A stretch of DNA of 64,000 nucleotides. It comes from Pseudofrankia saprophytica (GTDB lineage Bacteria; Actinomycetota; Actinomycetes; Frankiales; Frankiaceae). Made by a program: the position numbers and the translations under genes. This document shows, piece by piece, positions 35,001 to 43,476 of the stretch. Position 1 is the first letter of the stretch; each line of letters begins with the position of its first letter. The stretch is taken from contig NZ_KI912266.1 of assembly GCF_000235425.2 (NCBI RefSeq), positions 5,943,582 through 6,007,581 on the forward strand, in the 5' to 3' direction. Under the pieces are notes generated by a model. That model did no database searches, was not told where the DNA came from, and saw only the letters and a list, made by a program, of their open reading frames with translations.

Positions 35001-35292
35001 CCAGATCCGCCCTCCTGCCTGACCACTCGAACCGGACATACAGTGCGGCAGCCAGATTGGCCAGTATCCCGGCCTGCGCCGGATGGTCGGAAGGACAGAT
35101 GTCCAGCGCCTGCCGATGCAGGTCGATCGCCGCGGTCAGCCCGGCACGGTCACCGGTACGCACCGTGTTCCGCATAAGTTCCTCGGCGCGCATCGCCGTG
35201 ATCTGCAGACGGGCGATTAAGACGGGATTACGTCTGTCGAGTCGCGCTCGGAACTGTTCCAACCGTGCCCACACCTCTGCTACCGCCTTCAT
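32083..35292 (-). CDS. TPR-CHAT caspase-like protease
   Basis: A 1069-residue protein. Residues about 60-510 hold ten tandem copies of a 44-residue TPR-like unit (consensus around RADLDEAVSAGRDAVAASPP). A helical connector follows (about 515-690). The C-terminal CHAT domain carries the catalytic dyad His935 (WAHLACHGSSD) and Cys979 (LAFLSACSTARPGN), then GYRHVIGTLSPINDRHAA. CHAT proteases are caspase relatives; TPR-CHAT proteins are activated by a partner or sensor and cleave specific substrates, causing cell dormancy or death. It is the first gene of a minus-strand unit with a small protein and a membrane protein. ATG 35292 has no strong ribosome site. Confidence 0.9.
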   Translation of the reverse strand: MKAVAEVWARLEQFRARLDRRNPVLIARLQITAMRAEELMRNTVRTGDRAGLTAAIDLHRQALDICPSDHPAQAGILANLAAALYVRFEWSGRRADLDEAVVAGRAALAALRPGDPNLAGWLSNLGAALRTRSERWGSRADLDEAISVGRDAVAASPPDHPEMIKRLGNLAAALRIRSEWTGSEADLDEAVSAGREALAVSSHHPERTTMVANHVAALRLRSERTGSQADLDEAIRAGRAALAAWAPGDPAKVALVTNLGTALQARFELLGSRADLDEAIGAARDAVTASPPDHLDRATAGANLGLALRIRSQRTGSEADLDEAVSTGRAALAASPPDHPHRAGWLSNLAAALLIRSEWTGSQADLDDAVSAGRDAVATSPPDHPGMASYLSNLSRALLTRFELLDSQADLDEAVTAGRDAVATSPPTHPYRAAWLSNLGIALLTRFERSPSQADLDEAVMACRGALDASPPDHPYRAAWLSNLGTALSLRFEQYGDQADLDEAIAASRAAVAVEVASPRLRARAARGWGHTAADGMRWDEAVAGFAAAVDLLGRVAPRSLARGDQEHLLAELGGLGSQAAACCVHAGLAERAIELFEQGRGVLLGQALDTRTDLTALAEQFPDLARRFIALRDDLDRADGLGTRPVTTPPGWDHNVDVARGDVERRRQLADAFDQTIGEIRDLPAFARFLRPPPVQDLTAAAASGPVVVVNVSRFGSHALILTTGGVLEPVPLVALTTEAVYDQADGFLAALDEVSSPDGGTEGWGAAQRRLADTLGWLWDAVTGPVLDRLGITGPPQKDEEWPRLWWCVSGLLSFLPLHAAGHHATRFDPAPKTVVDRVVSSYTPTIRALIYARRTHSGDRDVDRGRLGSDSRLVVAMPHTPEAADLPGADAEVAMLQQRFPDRTSTLVGPQATRAAVLAALPTAGWAHLACHGSSDPSHPSASRLLLQDHRQQPLTVVDVARLRLDDAQLAFLSACSTARPGNRLADEAIHLASAFQLAGYRHVIGTLSPINDRHAATLARDIYTALPDADGVIDAAAALHAATRRLRNRWAHMPSVWASHIHSGA
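33740..35115. repeat. Ten 132-bp tandem coding repeats
   Basis: Within the TPR-CHAT gene the DNA repeats with a 132-bp period, each unit including a segment like GCCTCGTCCAGATCCGCCTG (plus strand). Neighbouring units are close in sequence, so copy number may vary between strains by slippage or recombination. That would change the length of the sensor array. Confidence 0.8.
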
Positions 35293-35615
35293 CGCGACGT
35301 TGCTACACGCCCCTGCTCGCCAAGTTAAGAGATCATATTGGCATCAAGGGTCGAGTTGGGTCCTGCCTACCGATCGGTCGGCTCCACTTAACGATCTAAC
35401 CAGCACGATGATGGTGTCCGCCGCCCGAAGCCGGACATGGAGGACGCCGTAGGGGCCGAGGTCACCGCCGATCAGCGGACGACGCCCGACGCGTCCTCGC
35501 GCGCCACCTCGACCACCGACTCGGCCCACATCGCTGAACGGCGTGCACGGAGCGCGAGCGGCCGAGGCCGGCAAACGGCGCTCCAGGCTCCCGTCGTCCG
35601 CCGCCTGCGCCCGTG

Positions 35616-36473
35616 TCAGCCAGCGGTTGGCGTACTCGCTCCGAGGTAGAGCTCTGATCCCCATCGGGCACCCACCGTCGCGGGAAACGGTTCGACGCGG
35701 ACGTAAGCCCCCTCGTGAGGCGCGTCCACCATCATCGCCTGGCCATTCTGGATACCAAGGAAGATGCCGACATGGGTGACCTTGGCTGGTCCGCCACCGA
35801 AGAACACCAGGTCCCCCGGCAGCAGGGGCCTATCAGCTGAAACAAGCGGGCCGGCGTTGTACTGGCCCTGGGCCGTACGAGGGATCTGGGCACCCGCGGC
35901 GGCATAGGCGGCAGCCGTCAGACCACTGCAGTCGAACCCGGGCTCGCCATTACCACCCCAGACGTAGGGCTTACCGATCTGCCCGCAAGCGAACTGAACG
36001 GCAGTCAGCGCGACGCTACTGAAATGATCTATCCCGGACTGAAACGATGACTGAAATGTAGCGCACGCTACTGAAGCGTTCGGGTTCGGTTCAGAGTACT
36101 GGGTGGCCTGGGTGAGGACCTGAGCGACGTAGGAATCGTCATGGTTATACGCCCACAGCGCCCCGGTCAGGTCGGTGGCGACGTGGTTGTCGCACAGGTA
36201 GGCCGCGGCGGCGTAGACGGCGTCCTGGGGGTTGTGGAGCGACGGCGGGTCCGCGCCGCCCGCTGGTAGCTGGTGGTGGGCGACGACCTCGGCGAAGGTC
36301 GGGGCGAGGAACTGCATGGGACCGCCGGCGCCGGCGCTGTTGGTGCCGCTGGCCACGCCCGGCAGCCGACTACGACCGTGATCGGATTCGACCTTGCCGA
36401 TGGCGGCGATTGTCGTCCAGGACAGGCCGGGGCAGGTCGCGGCGGCCTGCATGTAGAGGTTCGGCGGCGGCAC
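35616..36473 (-). CDS. Lytic transglycosylase / NlpC-P60 cell-wall hydrolase
   Basis: A protein of about 285 residues with two wall-degrading domains. The SLT lytic transglycosylase comes first (TTIAAIGKVESDHGRSRL, with catalytic Glu in KVES; GGPMQFLAPTFAEV). The NlpC/P60 endopeptidase follows (GFDCSGLTAAAYAAAG with Cys; KVTHVGIFLG with His). Such two-domain enzymes open peptidoglycan for conjugative machinery. The GTG at 36473 is the first in-frame start. A good signal peptide (YLTAAVAAVVLLIVMTGAAA) lies immediately upstream in another frame, and the replication-relaxation gene upstream ends with a GTGA overlap at 36538. This hints at a frameshift at the N-terminus. Confidence 0.75.
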   Translation of the reverse strand: MPPPNLYMQAAATCPGLSWTTIAAIGKVESDHGRSRLPGVASGTNSAGAGGPMQFLAPTFAEVVAHHQLPAGGADPPSLHNPQDAVYAAAAYLCDNHVATDLTGALWAYNHDDSYVAQVLTQATQYSEPNPNASVACATFQSSFQSGIDHFSSVALTAVQFACGQIGKPYVWGGNGEPGFDCSGLTAAAYAAAGAQIPRTAQGQYNAGPLVSADRPLLPGDLVFFGGGPAKVTHVGIFLGIQNGQAMMVDAPHEGAYVRVEPFPATVGARWGSELYLGASTPTAG

Positions 36474-36537
36474 CTGTCATCACGATGAGCAGGACCACGG
36501 CGGCGACGGCGGCGGTGAGGTATTTGGTCGTGGTCGC

Positions 36538-37554
36538 TCACCCCCCGGTACCGCTCGGGGGCATCGGTGTGGGCGGGCGCAGGCCCGGCCGTGCCGAGGT
36601 GTCACCAGAGCGGCCGTCGATCGGGTCGGGGGGTCGTAGCCGGGGCCAAGCGGAGGTGAGCTGGTCGAGGGGGAGCCGTCCGCCGCGGGCCGTGGTCAGG
36701 GGCAGCCAGCGGGGAAGGGTGGGATCGAGCTGGGCGTCGGCGGGGGCGAGGGTGGCGGCGGTGGTGGCGACCGGGACCATGTCGGGCTGGTCGAGCCCGG
36801 CCAGCGCCGTGGCGAGCGTTCGCCGCGCGTTGGTCTCCCGTCCGGCGGTGGGGAACCAGAACAGCACCGGGGTGCTGATCCTGGTCGCCGCCGCGAGCCG
36901 GCCGTAGTCGCCGATCTTCAAAGCGAGCCGGCCCAGCTGTTCGGTGGCCCAGTCGAGTTCGAGGAACCATTCGATCTCGCCCCGGGCGGTGCTCCAGCGG
37001 CCGTAGGCGTCGGGGCGGACGATGTCGCCGAACGCGCGTAGGCAGCGGGTTTCTGACCACCAGGCGGTCAGGGTGCCGGGTGGGGTGGGGCGGCGGGCGT
37101 GGGCGATCAGGGCGGTGAAGAAGCCATTGACGGCGACCGTGTGCGCCAAGCGCAGCGAGTGGGCGACGGCCATCGCACGGGTGTGGCGGTAGCCGGTCTC
37201 CTTCAGCTCGATGCTGTCCTCGGCGGCGAGCACACTGGCGCCGGCGATGTCACAGACGTAGTGCGCCGGGGGCTGGCCCTGCCCGACGGGAACCAGGGGC
37301 TGGAAGCGGTCGAGGACCCGCCACCGGTAGAGCTCGAGTAGCCGGCGATTCGCGGCCCGTTGGCTGGACCAGCCGACCTCGACGATCTGGTGGGTGGTCA
37401 ACACCCGGTGCTCGTGGGCCAGCCGGGTGATCCACCGGTCGCGGGGCGAGAGGTGGCGGGCGAGATAGGTGACCAGCGCGGCGTCGGCAACGACCCGGCC
37501 GGGGGCCCGGGGCGGGATGCGCAGGGCACGTTGGGGCTGCGGGTAGGCGACCAT
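36538..37554 (-). CDS. Replication-relaxation family protein
   Basis: A 338-residue protein with the Replic_Relax winged-helix pattern: LAHEHRVLTTHQIVEVGW, then AANRRLLELYRWRVLDRF, and RHTRAMAVAHSLRLAHTVAV with GEIEWFLELDWATEQLGRL. It is typical of actinobacterial conjugative and integrative elements, lying next to TraD-like ATPases, and is thought to act in initiating element transfer or replication. It lies 15 bp after the ATPase stop and overlaps the next gene region by 4 bp, so it belongs to one transfer operon. Confidence 0.85.
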   Translation of the reverse strand: MVAYPQPQRALRIPPRAPGRVVADAALVTYLARHLSPRDRWITRLAHEHRVLTTHQIVEVGWSSQRAANRRLLELYRWRVLDRFQPLVPVGQGQPPAHYVCDIAGASVLAAEDSIELKETGYRHTRAMAVAHSLRLAHTVAVNGFFTALIAHARRPTPPGTLTAWWSETRCLRAFGDIVRPDAYGRWSTARGEIEWFLELDWATEQLGRLALKIGDYGRLAAATRISTPVLFWFPTAGRETNARRTLATALAGLDQPDMVPVATTAATLAPADAQLDPTLPRWLPLTTARGGRLPLDQLTSAWPRLRPPDPIDGRSGDTSARPGLRPPTPMPPSGTGG

Positions 37555-37569
37555 GAGAACTCCGTGGTG

Positions 37570-38352
37570 TCAGCTGGCGGATCGGCGGGGGTCGGCCTGT
37601 GGCTGCGGGGCCTGTGGGTCCGGCGGCGTCGGTGCAGGGGTGGGTGTGCGGCGGCGCAGCTCGCGGCGGATCTGCGCGGCCCGGCCGGGCACTGGGGCGG
37701 GGAGCTTCTCGGTGCGCAGCGTGAAGGCCGGTGCCTCTTCTCCGACGACGACGAGGCGGGTGGCCGCGTGGAAGCGGCCGAGGTTGGCCAGGTCGTGCTC
37801 GGACAGGCGGGGCTCGACGTGGCGGACGAGGCGCTTCGCGTCGGCCGGCGACATCGTGAAGTAGATCTTGCTGCGGGCGTTCGCGGCGATGCTCTCTTCA
37901 AGGTGCCGTGGCAGCTGGGCGAGGTTCTGGTGCGCCAGGGTGATCCCGAGGCGGTAGCCGCGGGCGGCGGCGAGCATGTCCTCCAGCGCGTACGGCAGCG
38001 TGAGGAAGTTGTGGGCCTCGTCCAAGAACAGGCTGGCGTCCGGCCGTTTCCCCTGGGGCATGCGGGCGCGGCGGGTGGTGGCCTGCCAGACCGAGGACAC
38101 GACGATCGAGCCCATGAGTGCCGCGGTCTCGACCCCGAGGGCGTCTTGCGCGATGCGGACCAGGCACACCCCGCCGTTGTTGAGCACGGCGTCCATGTCC
38201 ACTGTCGAGGGGCCGGCGGCGATCGCGGCCCGGACGAACGGCCGTAGCAGGAAGCCTCTGAGTTTGTTCATCAGCGGGGCGACGGCGTGCGCCCGCGCCG
38301 GTTCGGACAGCGCTTCGTACCACTGCCAGTGGATCGGCGGAATGACCAACCT
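37570..38352 (-). pseudogene. TraD/VirD4-like conjugation ATPase, 5' part lost
   Basis: The C-terminal half of a type IV coupling-type ATPase. It contains IHWQWYEALSEPARAHAVAP, GGVCLVRIAQDALGVETAAL, Walker B DASLFLDEAHNFLTLP, then LGITLAHQNLAQLPRHL and a Pro-rich tail. The Walker A half is missing. Protein sense stops at about 38350 and the DNA changes character, near a large serine recombinase at 39056. Insertion of an integrative element into this gene, or deletion, is likely. Confidence 0.75.
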
Positions 38353-38897
38353 TCCGGCAGACGAGGGTCGCCGTCGTGCATGATCCGGCCGACATCGGTG
38401 CTGGCTTTTCGGACGGCAACGGACTCGACCAAAGCGAAGACCCGCTCGAGGCCCACGGCGGCGATGATCCGCCCGACTCTGCCCTCGCAGACAGTCCAGC
38501 AGTCCTAGGTCGGCTTGCAACCGACGCAGACCGTGCGAGCCGAGTCGCGGCGAAGCGCGCGGCCTCTCCGAAAAAAATCAGGCACGAGTCCGCATCCGGA
38601 CTCATTCCCAGTCCGACAACGGACCGAACAACAGATGCCTTTCCGGGCCCAGACCGGCCTTTCATATGCGCCAGATCAAGTTCCGGAGCCGACGATTTTC
38701 CCTGCACCTCCGGGCAATCGCCACACCTCGGCCGCGGTACTATTTCCACGCACGGCCCGGGTACCGCACCATGCCCTCCCGGCACTTCCTGCGCCGCTAG
38801 TCCGATCATCCCGACGGCCGCGCCGGTAACCGACGCACAACTCGCCCCGGCCCCGCGGTCCAAAAGGTCCAACAGCCGTTCCTCAGCCACATCCGTT
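38353..38897. other. Gene-free stretch between ATPase remnant and recombinase
   Basis: No supported gene. Long frames here are low-complexity and compete across strands. This is where an integrated element's attachment junction would be expected, but I could not define matching att sequences. Confidence 0.4.
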
Positions 38898-39038
38898 CAG
38901 GTGATCGTTCCAAAGCAGTCAGCGGACGTGGCAGCGAACGTGGCGATGGCATTGCTGCGACTGATCCAACGGGTCATGGACCGACGCACAGGGGAGGCAC
39001 CGACGGTGCCCGAGGAGATCTCGACGCCGCCCGAGTAG
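38898..39038 (+). CDS. Possible 46-residue protein before recombinase
   Basis: GTG 38898 would start VIVPKQSADVAANVAMALLR then LIQRVMDRRTGEAPTVPEE, an amphipathic helix with a charged end. It stops 17 bp before the recombinase ATG. Short helical proteins often precede large serine recombinases in actinobacteria. The support is codon character and position only. Confidence 0.35.
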   Translation, partial: QVIVPKQSADVAANVAMALLRLIQRVMDRRTGEAPTVPEEISTPPE

Positions 39039-39055
39039 GCAGAAGGGAAACTCGC

Positions 39056-40747
39056 ATGACGATCCGGTTCGCGTTCTACGGCCGCGTCTCGACCGAAGAC
39101 CAGCAGGACCCGGAGGCATCCCGGGAATGGCAGCTGACCCGCGCGCGGGCGCTGACCGCGAGCCACGGTGCGATCGTCGCCGAGTACTTCGACATCGGCC
39201 ACTCCCGGGCGCTCCCATGGAAGCGCCGCCCACAGTCGAACCTGCTCCTTCAGGAGCTACGCGACCCCGGGCGGGGCTTCGACGCGGTTGTCATCGGAGA
39301 GCCGCACCGGGCGTTCTACGGCAACCAGTTCAGCCTGATCTTCCCCGTGTTCACCCACTACCGCGTTGCTCTGTGGGTACCCGAGGTCGGCGGACCGATC
39401 GACCCGGACAGCGAAGCCCACGACCTGATCATGTCCGTCTTCGGCGGGATGTCCAAGGGCGAACGCCAACGCGTCAAGATCCGCGTGCGCACGGCCATGG
39501 AAACTCAGGCCCGCGTCGAGGGTCGGTTCCTCGGTGGCCGTCCGCCCTACGGCTACCAGCTCGCCGACGCCGGTCCGCACCCCAACCCAGGCAAGGCCGC
39601 CGATGGCAAGCGCCTTCATGCTCTGGAGAAGGACCCTGTCACCGCACCGGTAGTCGAGCGGATCTTCGCCCTGTTCCTCGACGGCATGGGCTTCTTCCTG
39701 ATCGCGCAGACCCTGACCGACGAAGGCATCCCCTCACCATCTGCCTACGACCGGACCCGCAACCCCCATCGTGACGGCGTTGCTTGGTCCAAGAGTGCCG
39801 TGCAGGCGATCTTGGCCAACCGTCGATACACCGGCCACCAGGTGTGGAACAAGCAGCGCAAGCATGAGGAGCTACTCGACGTCGAGGACGTCGCCCTCGG
39901 CTACGAGACCAAGCTGAAGTGGAACGAGAAGGACAAGTGGGTCTGGTCGGAGCGCCCCGCGCACCCGGCAATCATCGACGAGAGCACCTTCCTCGCCACC
40001 CAACAGCGCCTCAGCACCCGCGGCCCGGCCTCAGGACGCATCGGTACGCCGCGAACACAGCATCCCTACGCGCTTCGAAGCCTGCTGTTCCACAAGCAGT
40101 GCGGCCGGCGCATGCAGGGCAACTGGAACCACGGCCATGCCCACTACCGATGCCGCTACCCCGAGGAGTACGCCCTCGCCAACCACGTCGACCATCCTCT
40201 AGCCGTCTACGTCCGCGAGGACGCCGTCCTCCCCGCGCTTGACGCCTGGCTCGCCACCGCGTTCGACCCCGACCACATCGAAGCAACGCTCACCGCGCTG
40301 GAACGGGCACAGCCCGACGACTCCCCCGCCGCGGACCCGCTGCGACAGACCATCGTCACCTGCGACCGCAAGCTCGCTCGACACCGCGCCGCCCTCGAAG
40401 CCGGCGCAGATCCGGCCATCGTCACCGGCTGGATCGCCGAGGTCCAAGCCGAACGCGCAGACGCCGTCGCGGCCCTCGAACGCCGAGGCGACCGCCACCC
40501 AAACCGGGCGAGGCTCACCCGCCTCCAGATCAAGGCGCTCGTGGACGGGTTCGGTGGGCTGCTCGCGATCCTGAAGGAGGCCGACCCGGCCGACAAGGCG
40601 GAGGTCTACCGCGAACTCGGCCTAAAATTGACGTACGACCACGAGACGGAGACGATCATGGCCGAAGCCAGACCAAGATCATCCGTGTGCGCAGTGTCTG
40701 TGTCCGAGGACGGACTCGACCCATTCCTACATGATCGGTCTACGTGA
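39056..40747 (+). CDS. Large serine recombinase (integrase)
   Basis: A 563-residue site-specific recombinase. The resolvase domain begins FAFYGRVSTEDQQ (catalytic Ser12) and includes FGGMSKGERQRVKIRVRTAM. The recombinase domain follows (RFLGGRPPYGYQLADAGP, GVAWSKSAVQAILANRRYTG). The zinc-ribbon region (KQCGRRMQGNWNHGHAHYRC) keeps only two of the four usual Cys. A coiled-coil part lies at about 415-480 (ALERAQPDD to AALERRGDR). It would integrate or excise its element at att sites. AGAAGGGAA precedes ATG 39056. It lies beside a broken TraD-like gene that may be its target. Confidence 0.92.
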   Translation: MTIRFAFYGRVSTEDQQDPEASREWQLTRARALTASHGAIVAEYFDIGHSRALPWKRRPQSNLLLQELRDPGRGFDAVVIGEPHRAFYGNQFSLIFPVFTHYRVALWVPEVGGPIDPDSEAHDLIMSVFGGMSKGERQRVKIRVRTAMETQARVEGRFLGGRPPYGYQLADAGPHPNPGKAADGKRLHALEKDPVTAPVVERIFALFLDGMGFFLIAQTLTDEGIPSPSAYDRTRNPHRDGVAWSKSAVQAILANRRYTGHQVWNKQRKHEELLDVEDVALGYETKLKWNEKDKWVWSERPAHPAIIDESTFLATQQRLSTRGPASGRIGTPRTQHPYALRSLLFHKQCGRRMQGNWNHGHAHYRCRYPEEYALANHVDHPLAVYVREDAVLPALDAWLATAFDPDHIEATLTALERAQPDDSPAADPLRQTIVTCDRKLARHRAALEAGADPAIVTGWIAEVQAERADAVAALERRGDRHPNRARLTRLQIKALVDGFGGLLAILKEADPADKAEVYRELGLKLTYDHETETIMAEARPRSSVCAVSVSEDGLDPFLHDRST

Positions 40748-40910
40748 GGTCTTCGACCTCGCGCTCCTCGCCGGAGGGAACGGGGCATACCGATGACCCG
40801 CACCCCTATGACGGCTGCCTCAACCCGGCCTTGAGATCGCTCCTGCTCCTGACCCGCGCGTGTGGCGGTGCGCCAATGGCTGTCCGCTGGTGCTTCGCTA
40901 CGTTCCCTGT

Positions 40911-41372
40911 ATGAGCTACGACATCATCTTCCTGCGACGGGAGCCTGGCCAGTCGTGGGAAGACGCGATCAACGCGCTCGAGGGCCAGGACGACGCACCC
41001 GCAGACCCTGCACACCCGCCGAACTGGGATCAGGTGGTCGCGGGAGTACGCACGCTGCTCGGCGAGGTGTCAGTCCGAGAGAGTCCCCAGGCATGGGAGA
41101 TCCACCATGAGCCGACCGCCATCCAGGTGAGCTGCTTCTCCGGCGAGTGGTCCATCACAGTGCCGTACTGGAGCGAGGGACACACCGCCAGGAAGATCGC
41201 CGAAGACCTGCGCGGTCTCGCCGCCATCGTCCACGCCTCGACTGGACTCGACGCATACGACCCGCAGGTCGGCGAGGCCGTCCTGTCCGATGTCTGGGCG
41301 CCGGCGCGGGCCGCCTCCGTCTTCGACCAGGTCGCCGAAAGCTTCAACACGCGAGGCATCACCCGCGGTTGA
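40911..41372 (+). CDS. Hypothetical protein, 153 aa
   Basis: ATG 40911 opens SYDIIFLRREPGQSWEDAIN, followed by WEIHHEPTAIQVSCFSGEW, SITVPYWSEGHTARKIAEDL and TGLDAYDPQVGEAVLSD. Such proteins occur widely in actinobacteria and read like compact alpha/beta folds, some related to immunity proteins. I cannot name the family. No membrane or signal segment. It lies downstream of the recombinase and probably belongs to its cargo. Confidence 0.65.
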   Translation: MSYDIIFLRREPGQSWEDAINALEGQDDAPADPAHPPNWDQVVAGVRTLLGEVSVRESPQAWEIHHEPTAIQVSCFSGEWSITVPYWSEGHTARKIAEDLRGLAAIVHASTGLDAYDPQVGEAVLSDVWAPARAASVFDQVAESFNTRGITRG

Positions 41373-41491
41373 GGTCGTCGCCACCGCCCGGCTCCGGCAT
41401 GTGCGAAAGGCGTGGCCTCGCTTGCCGAGGCCCGTCCAAGCGGACCGGCTCCAGACAGGTCTGGCCGTGCCGATGCGTAGGAAGGATTCCG

Positions 41492-41926
41492 GTGCCGCCA
41501 GGACTGATCTTTGTGTTGCACTCGATCGGAGTCGCCTCTGATCCAGACGAGTACCAGGAAACCGAGAGAGGGCTGGGCGGATCCTTCCGGCAGCTGTCAG
41601 AGCTACGGAGCGACCCGGACATCGAGCGCGACGTGTCGGAACTCGCCGGGCCGCAGCTCGGGACGTGGCTGGCAAGCCTTCCGGTAGGCCGGGACGTCGA
41701 CGTGCGAGTCGCCTGGCCCGTCGACCGGATCGGCGCACGGATGACGTGGTCGACCTTCGTCGACCACGTGTCGGACCTCTGGTACCCGTCGATGGACGAC
41801 GTCGTGATCCTCATCGAGGCGAACCGACTCCTCGTGCTCGACCACGAGGAGCGCATCACCCTGTCGCACCTGACCTCTCCGCCCCACAGCTCAGAAACCA
41901 CGGCCGCCCCGGAGGCGGCGCCATGA
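41492..41926 (+). CDS. Hypothetical protein, 144 aa
   Basis: GTG 41492 preceded by GGAAGGA starts PPGLIFVLHSIGVASDPDEY, then SFRQLSELRSDPDIERDVSE, VDVRVAWPVDRIGARMTWST and SMDDVVILIEANRLLVLDHE. It is soluble and acidic; the family is not recognised. Its TGA overlaps the ATG of a tiny Cys-containing frame (ATGA), suggesting translational coupling. Confidence 0.6.
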   Translation: MPPGLIFVLHSIGVASDPDEYQETERGLGGSFRQLSELRSDPDIERDVSELAGPQLGTWLASLPVGRDVDVRVAWPVDRIGARMTWSTFVDHVSDLWYPSMDDVVILIEANRLLVLDHEERITLSHLTSPPHSSETTAAPEAAP

Positions 41927-42036
41927 GATGCCCAGTGTGCGCGTACACACCCTCAAGGTCGACCGCCGCGACGGAAGCCCTCCCCCAGCCCCGCCAAGGC
42001 GCAAAGCCCAACAGCCGTCCGATCACACGCGCCTAA
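41923..42036 (+). CDS. Tiny CPVC protein, possibly truncated
   Basis: It overlaps the previous gene by ATGA and encodes 37 residues beginning MRCPVCAYTPSRSTAATEAL. The CPVC start resembles half of a zinc ribbon. The second Cys pair is absent, so this may be the head of a gene lost to rearrangement. Confidence 0.35.
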   Translation: MRCPVCAYTPSRSTAATEALPQPRQGAKPNSRPITRA

Positions 42037-42364
42037 CAGCCATCAGCACGAACAACCTCATCCGCCACACAAAACCGCAGGTCAAGCAACCAGCAGCCAG
42101 TTGCGCGCAACACATTCAGAACCTATCTAGCCGCCCGATTACAAGACGGCCATTCCCGTGTTTCCTGCTACCGTCCAGTATCAGGAAATGCCGATTGGTC
42201 CACGTCGCGGCCACGATAGGTGTTGTGGCGGGTTTCCTGATGCCGGAAAATGCCGCGCCGTCCGTACGCACAATGAGCACACGTCGGCCACCGATGACCG
42301 TGATGCCCTACAGTCACGGCCGGTGATGGCGCGTCGTCAACTGCCGATCCGGACGGACTGGATC
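42037..42364. other. Gene-free stretch with TTTCC/GGAAA dyads
   Basis: No gene is supported. TTTCCTG (about 42160) faces CAGGAAA (about 42183) across 15-16 bases. TTTCC and GGAAA face each other again near 42234-42252. These could be protein-binding sites. Nothing else is seen. Confidence 0.3.
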
Positions 42365-43195
42365 CGGCTACCTGGGGTGACGCTGCGCAGGTAGCCGGTG
42401 TGGGGGCTCGGAGGCCACGGCATGATCGGATGATGGCTCGCAGCCGTCCTCGTCCGCCGGTCCCGGTCTCGGAGTTCACCGGCTTCCGGTTCCCTCCCAA
42501 GGTGATCGTTCTGGGAGTTCGCTGGTACCTGCGATTTGCACTGTCGTACCGGGATGCCGAGGAGCTGCTGGCCGAACACGGCATCGAAGTTGATCACGTG
42601 ACTGTGTACAGGTAGGTGCAGCCCTTCACGCCGCTGCTGGTCGACGCGGCCCGACCGTGCCGGCACCGCCCGGCCGACAGGTGGCACGTCGACGAAACCT
42701 ACATCAAGATCGCCGGCAGATGGCGGTACCTGTATCGGGCCATCGACCAGCACGGCCAAGTCATCGACGTGCTCGCCAGCGAACGGCGCGACCAGCTCGC
42801 GGCCCGCCGGTTCTTCCAACGAGCGCTCATCCACGGCCGCCAACCAACCGAGGTCACCACAGACAAAGCGCCCGTCTACCCGCGGGTCCTCGACGAACTG
42901 CTGCCCGAGGCATGCCATGTCGACGCGCGGTGGGAGAACAACCGGATCGAGCCCGACCGCAGCCGACTCAAGGCCCGGCTACGGCCGATGCGCGGGCTCA
43001 AACGGCTGCGCTCGGCCCAGACAGTCAGCACCGGACACACCTTGATCCAGAACATCCGCCGCGGTCACTACGAACTCGCCGTCGACACCGATCCACGACT
43101 GCGGCTGTCGGTCGCGTTCACCGAGCTCGCCGCATCGGTCTGATCCTCAAGCCTGCCAGGCCTCCGCGCGCACCCCGGCCCTCCGAATGCAACAG
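42365..43195 (+). mobile_element. IS6-like element, copy 6 (degenerate)
   Basis: A diverged IS6 element. Its right end is CCGAATGCAACAG (43183-43195). The left end lacks a clear match; a 9-bp dyad CGGCTACCT/AGGTAGCCG lies at 42365-42397. Its transposase carries a nonsense codon, so it is an old inactive copy. Confidence 0.65.
42430..43143 (+). pseudogene. IS6 transposase with amber codon (copy 6)
   Basis: The frame from ATG 42430 reads FRFPPKVIVLGVRWYLRFAL and HVTVYR, then TAG at 42613 where sister copies have TGG (YRWV). Beyond it the frame continues intact: WHVDETYIKIAGRWRYLYRA, PTEVTTDKAPVYPR and RIEPDRSRLKAR, with all three DDE residues. One point mutation inactivates it. Confidence 0.85.
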
Positions 43196-43476
43196 GCAGC
43201 GTTGAAGACGTCCGACGTCGTCGCTGCACGTGCCATGGCCGAATTATATGCCGATATCGGCATGCTTCAAGGGCGGTGGCTGGCCCTGAGCCGGCCCTGG
43301 CCTGACGAGTCGAGGACGGGCCCTCGCGCCGGCCGTCGCGCGCGGGCGGCTGCGAAGTTTTGCTTTCGGCCCGCGATGACGGGGTGGGATCGTCGAGGGC
43401 GACCGCCGGCCCGGCGGGGACCGACGACGCAGGACGCGATGACGGCGGACGACGGCCTGGCAGCGGGGGGAATCGG

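Noticed and set aside
33740-35115. Regular repeats that could be mistaken for a CRISPR array
   Set aside because: The period is 132 bp, in frame, and codes for TPR units; there are no short repeats with unique spacers and no cas genes.
38376-39038. 220-codon plus-strand frame before the recombinase
   Set aside because: Most of it is low-complexity Pro/Ser/Ala sequence; only the last 46 codons look protein-like and are listed separately at low confidence.
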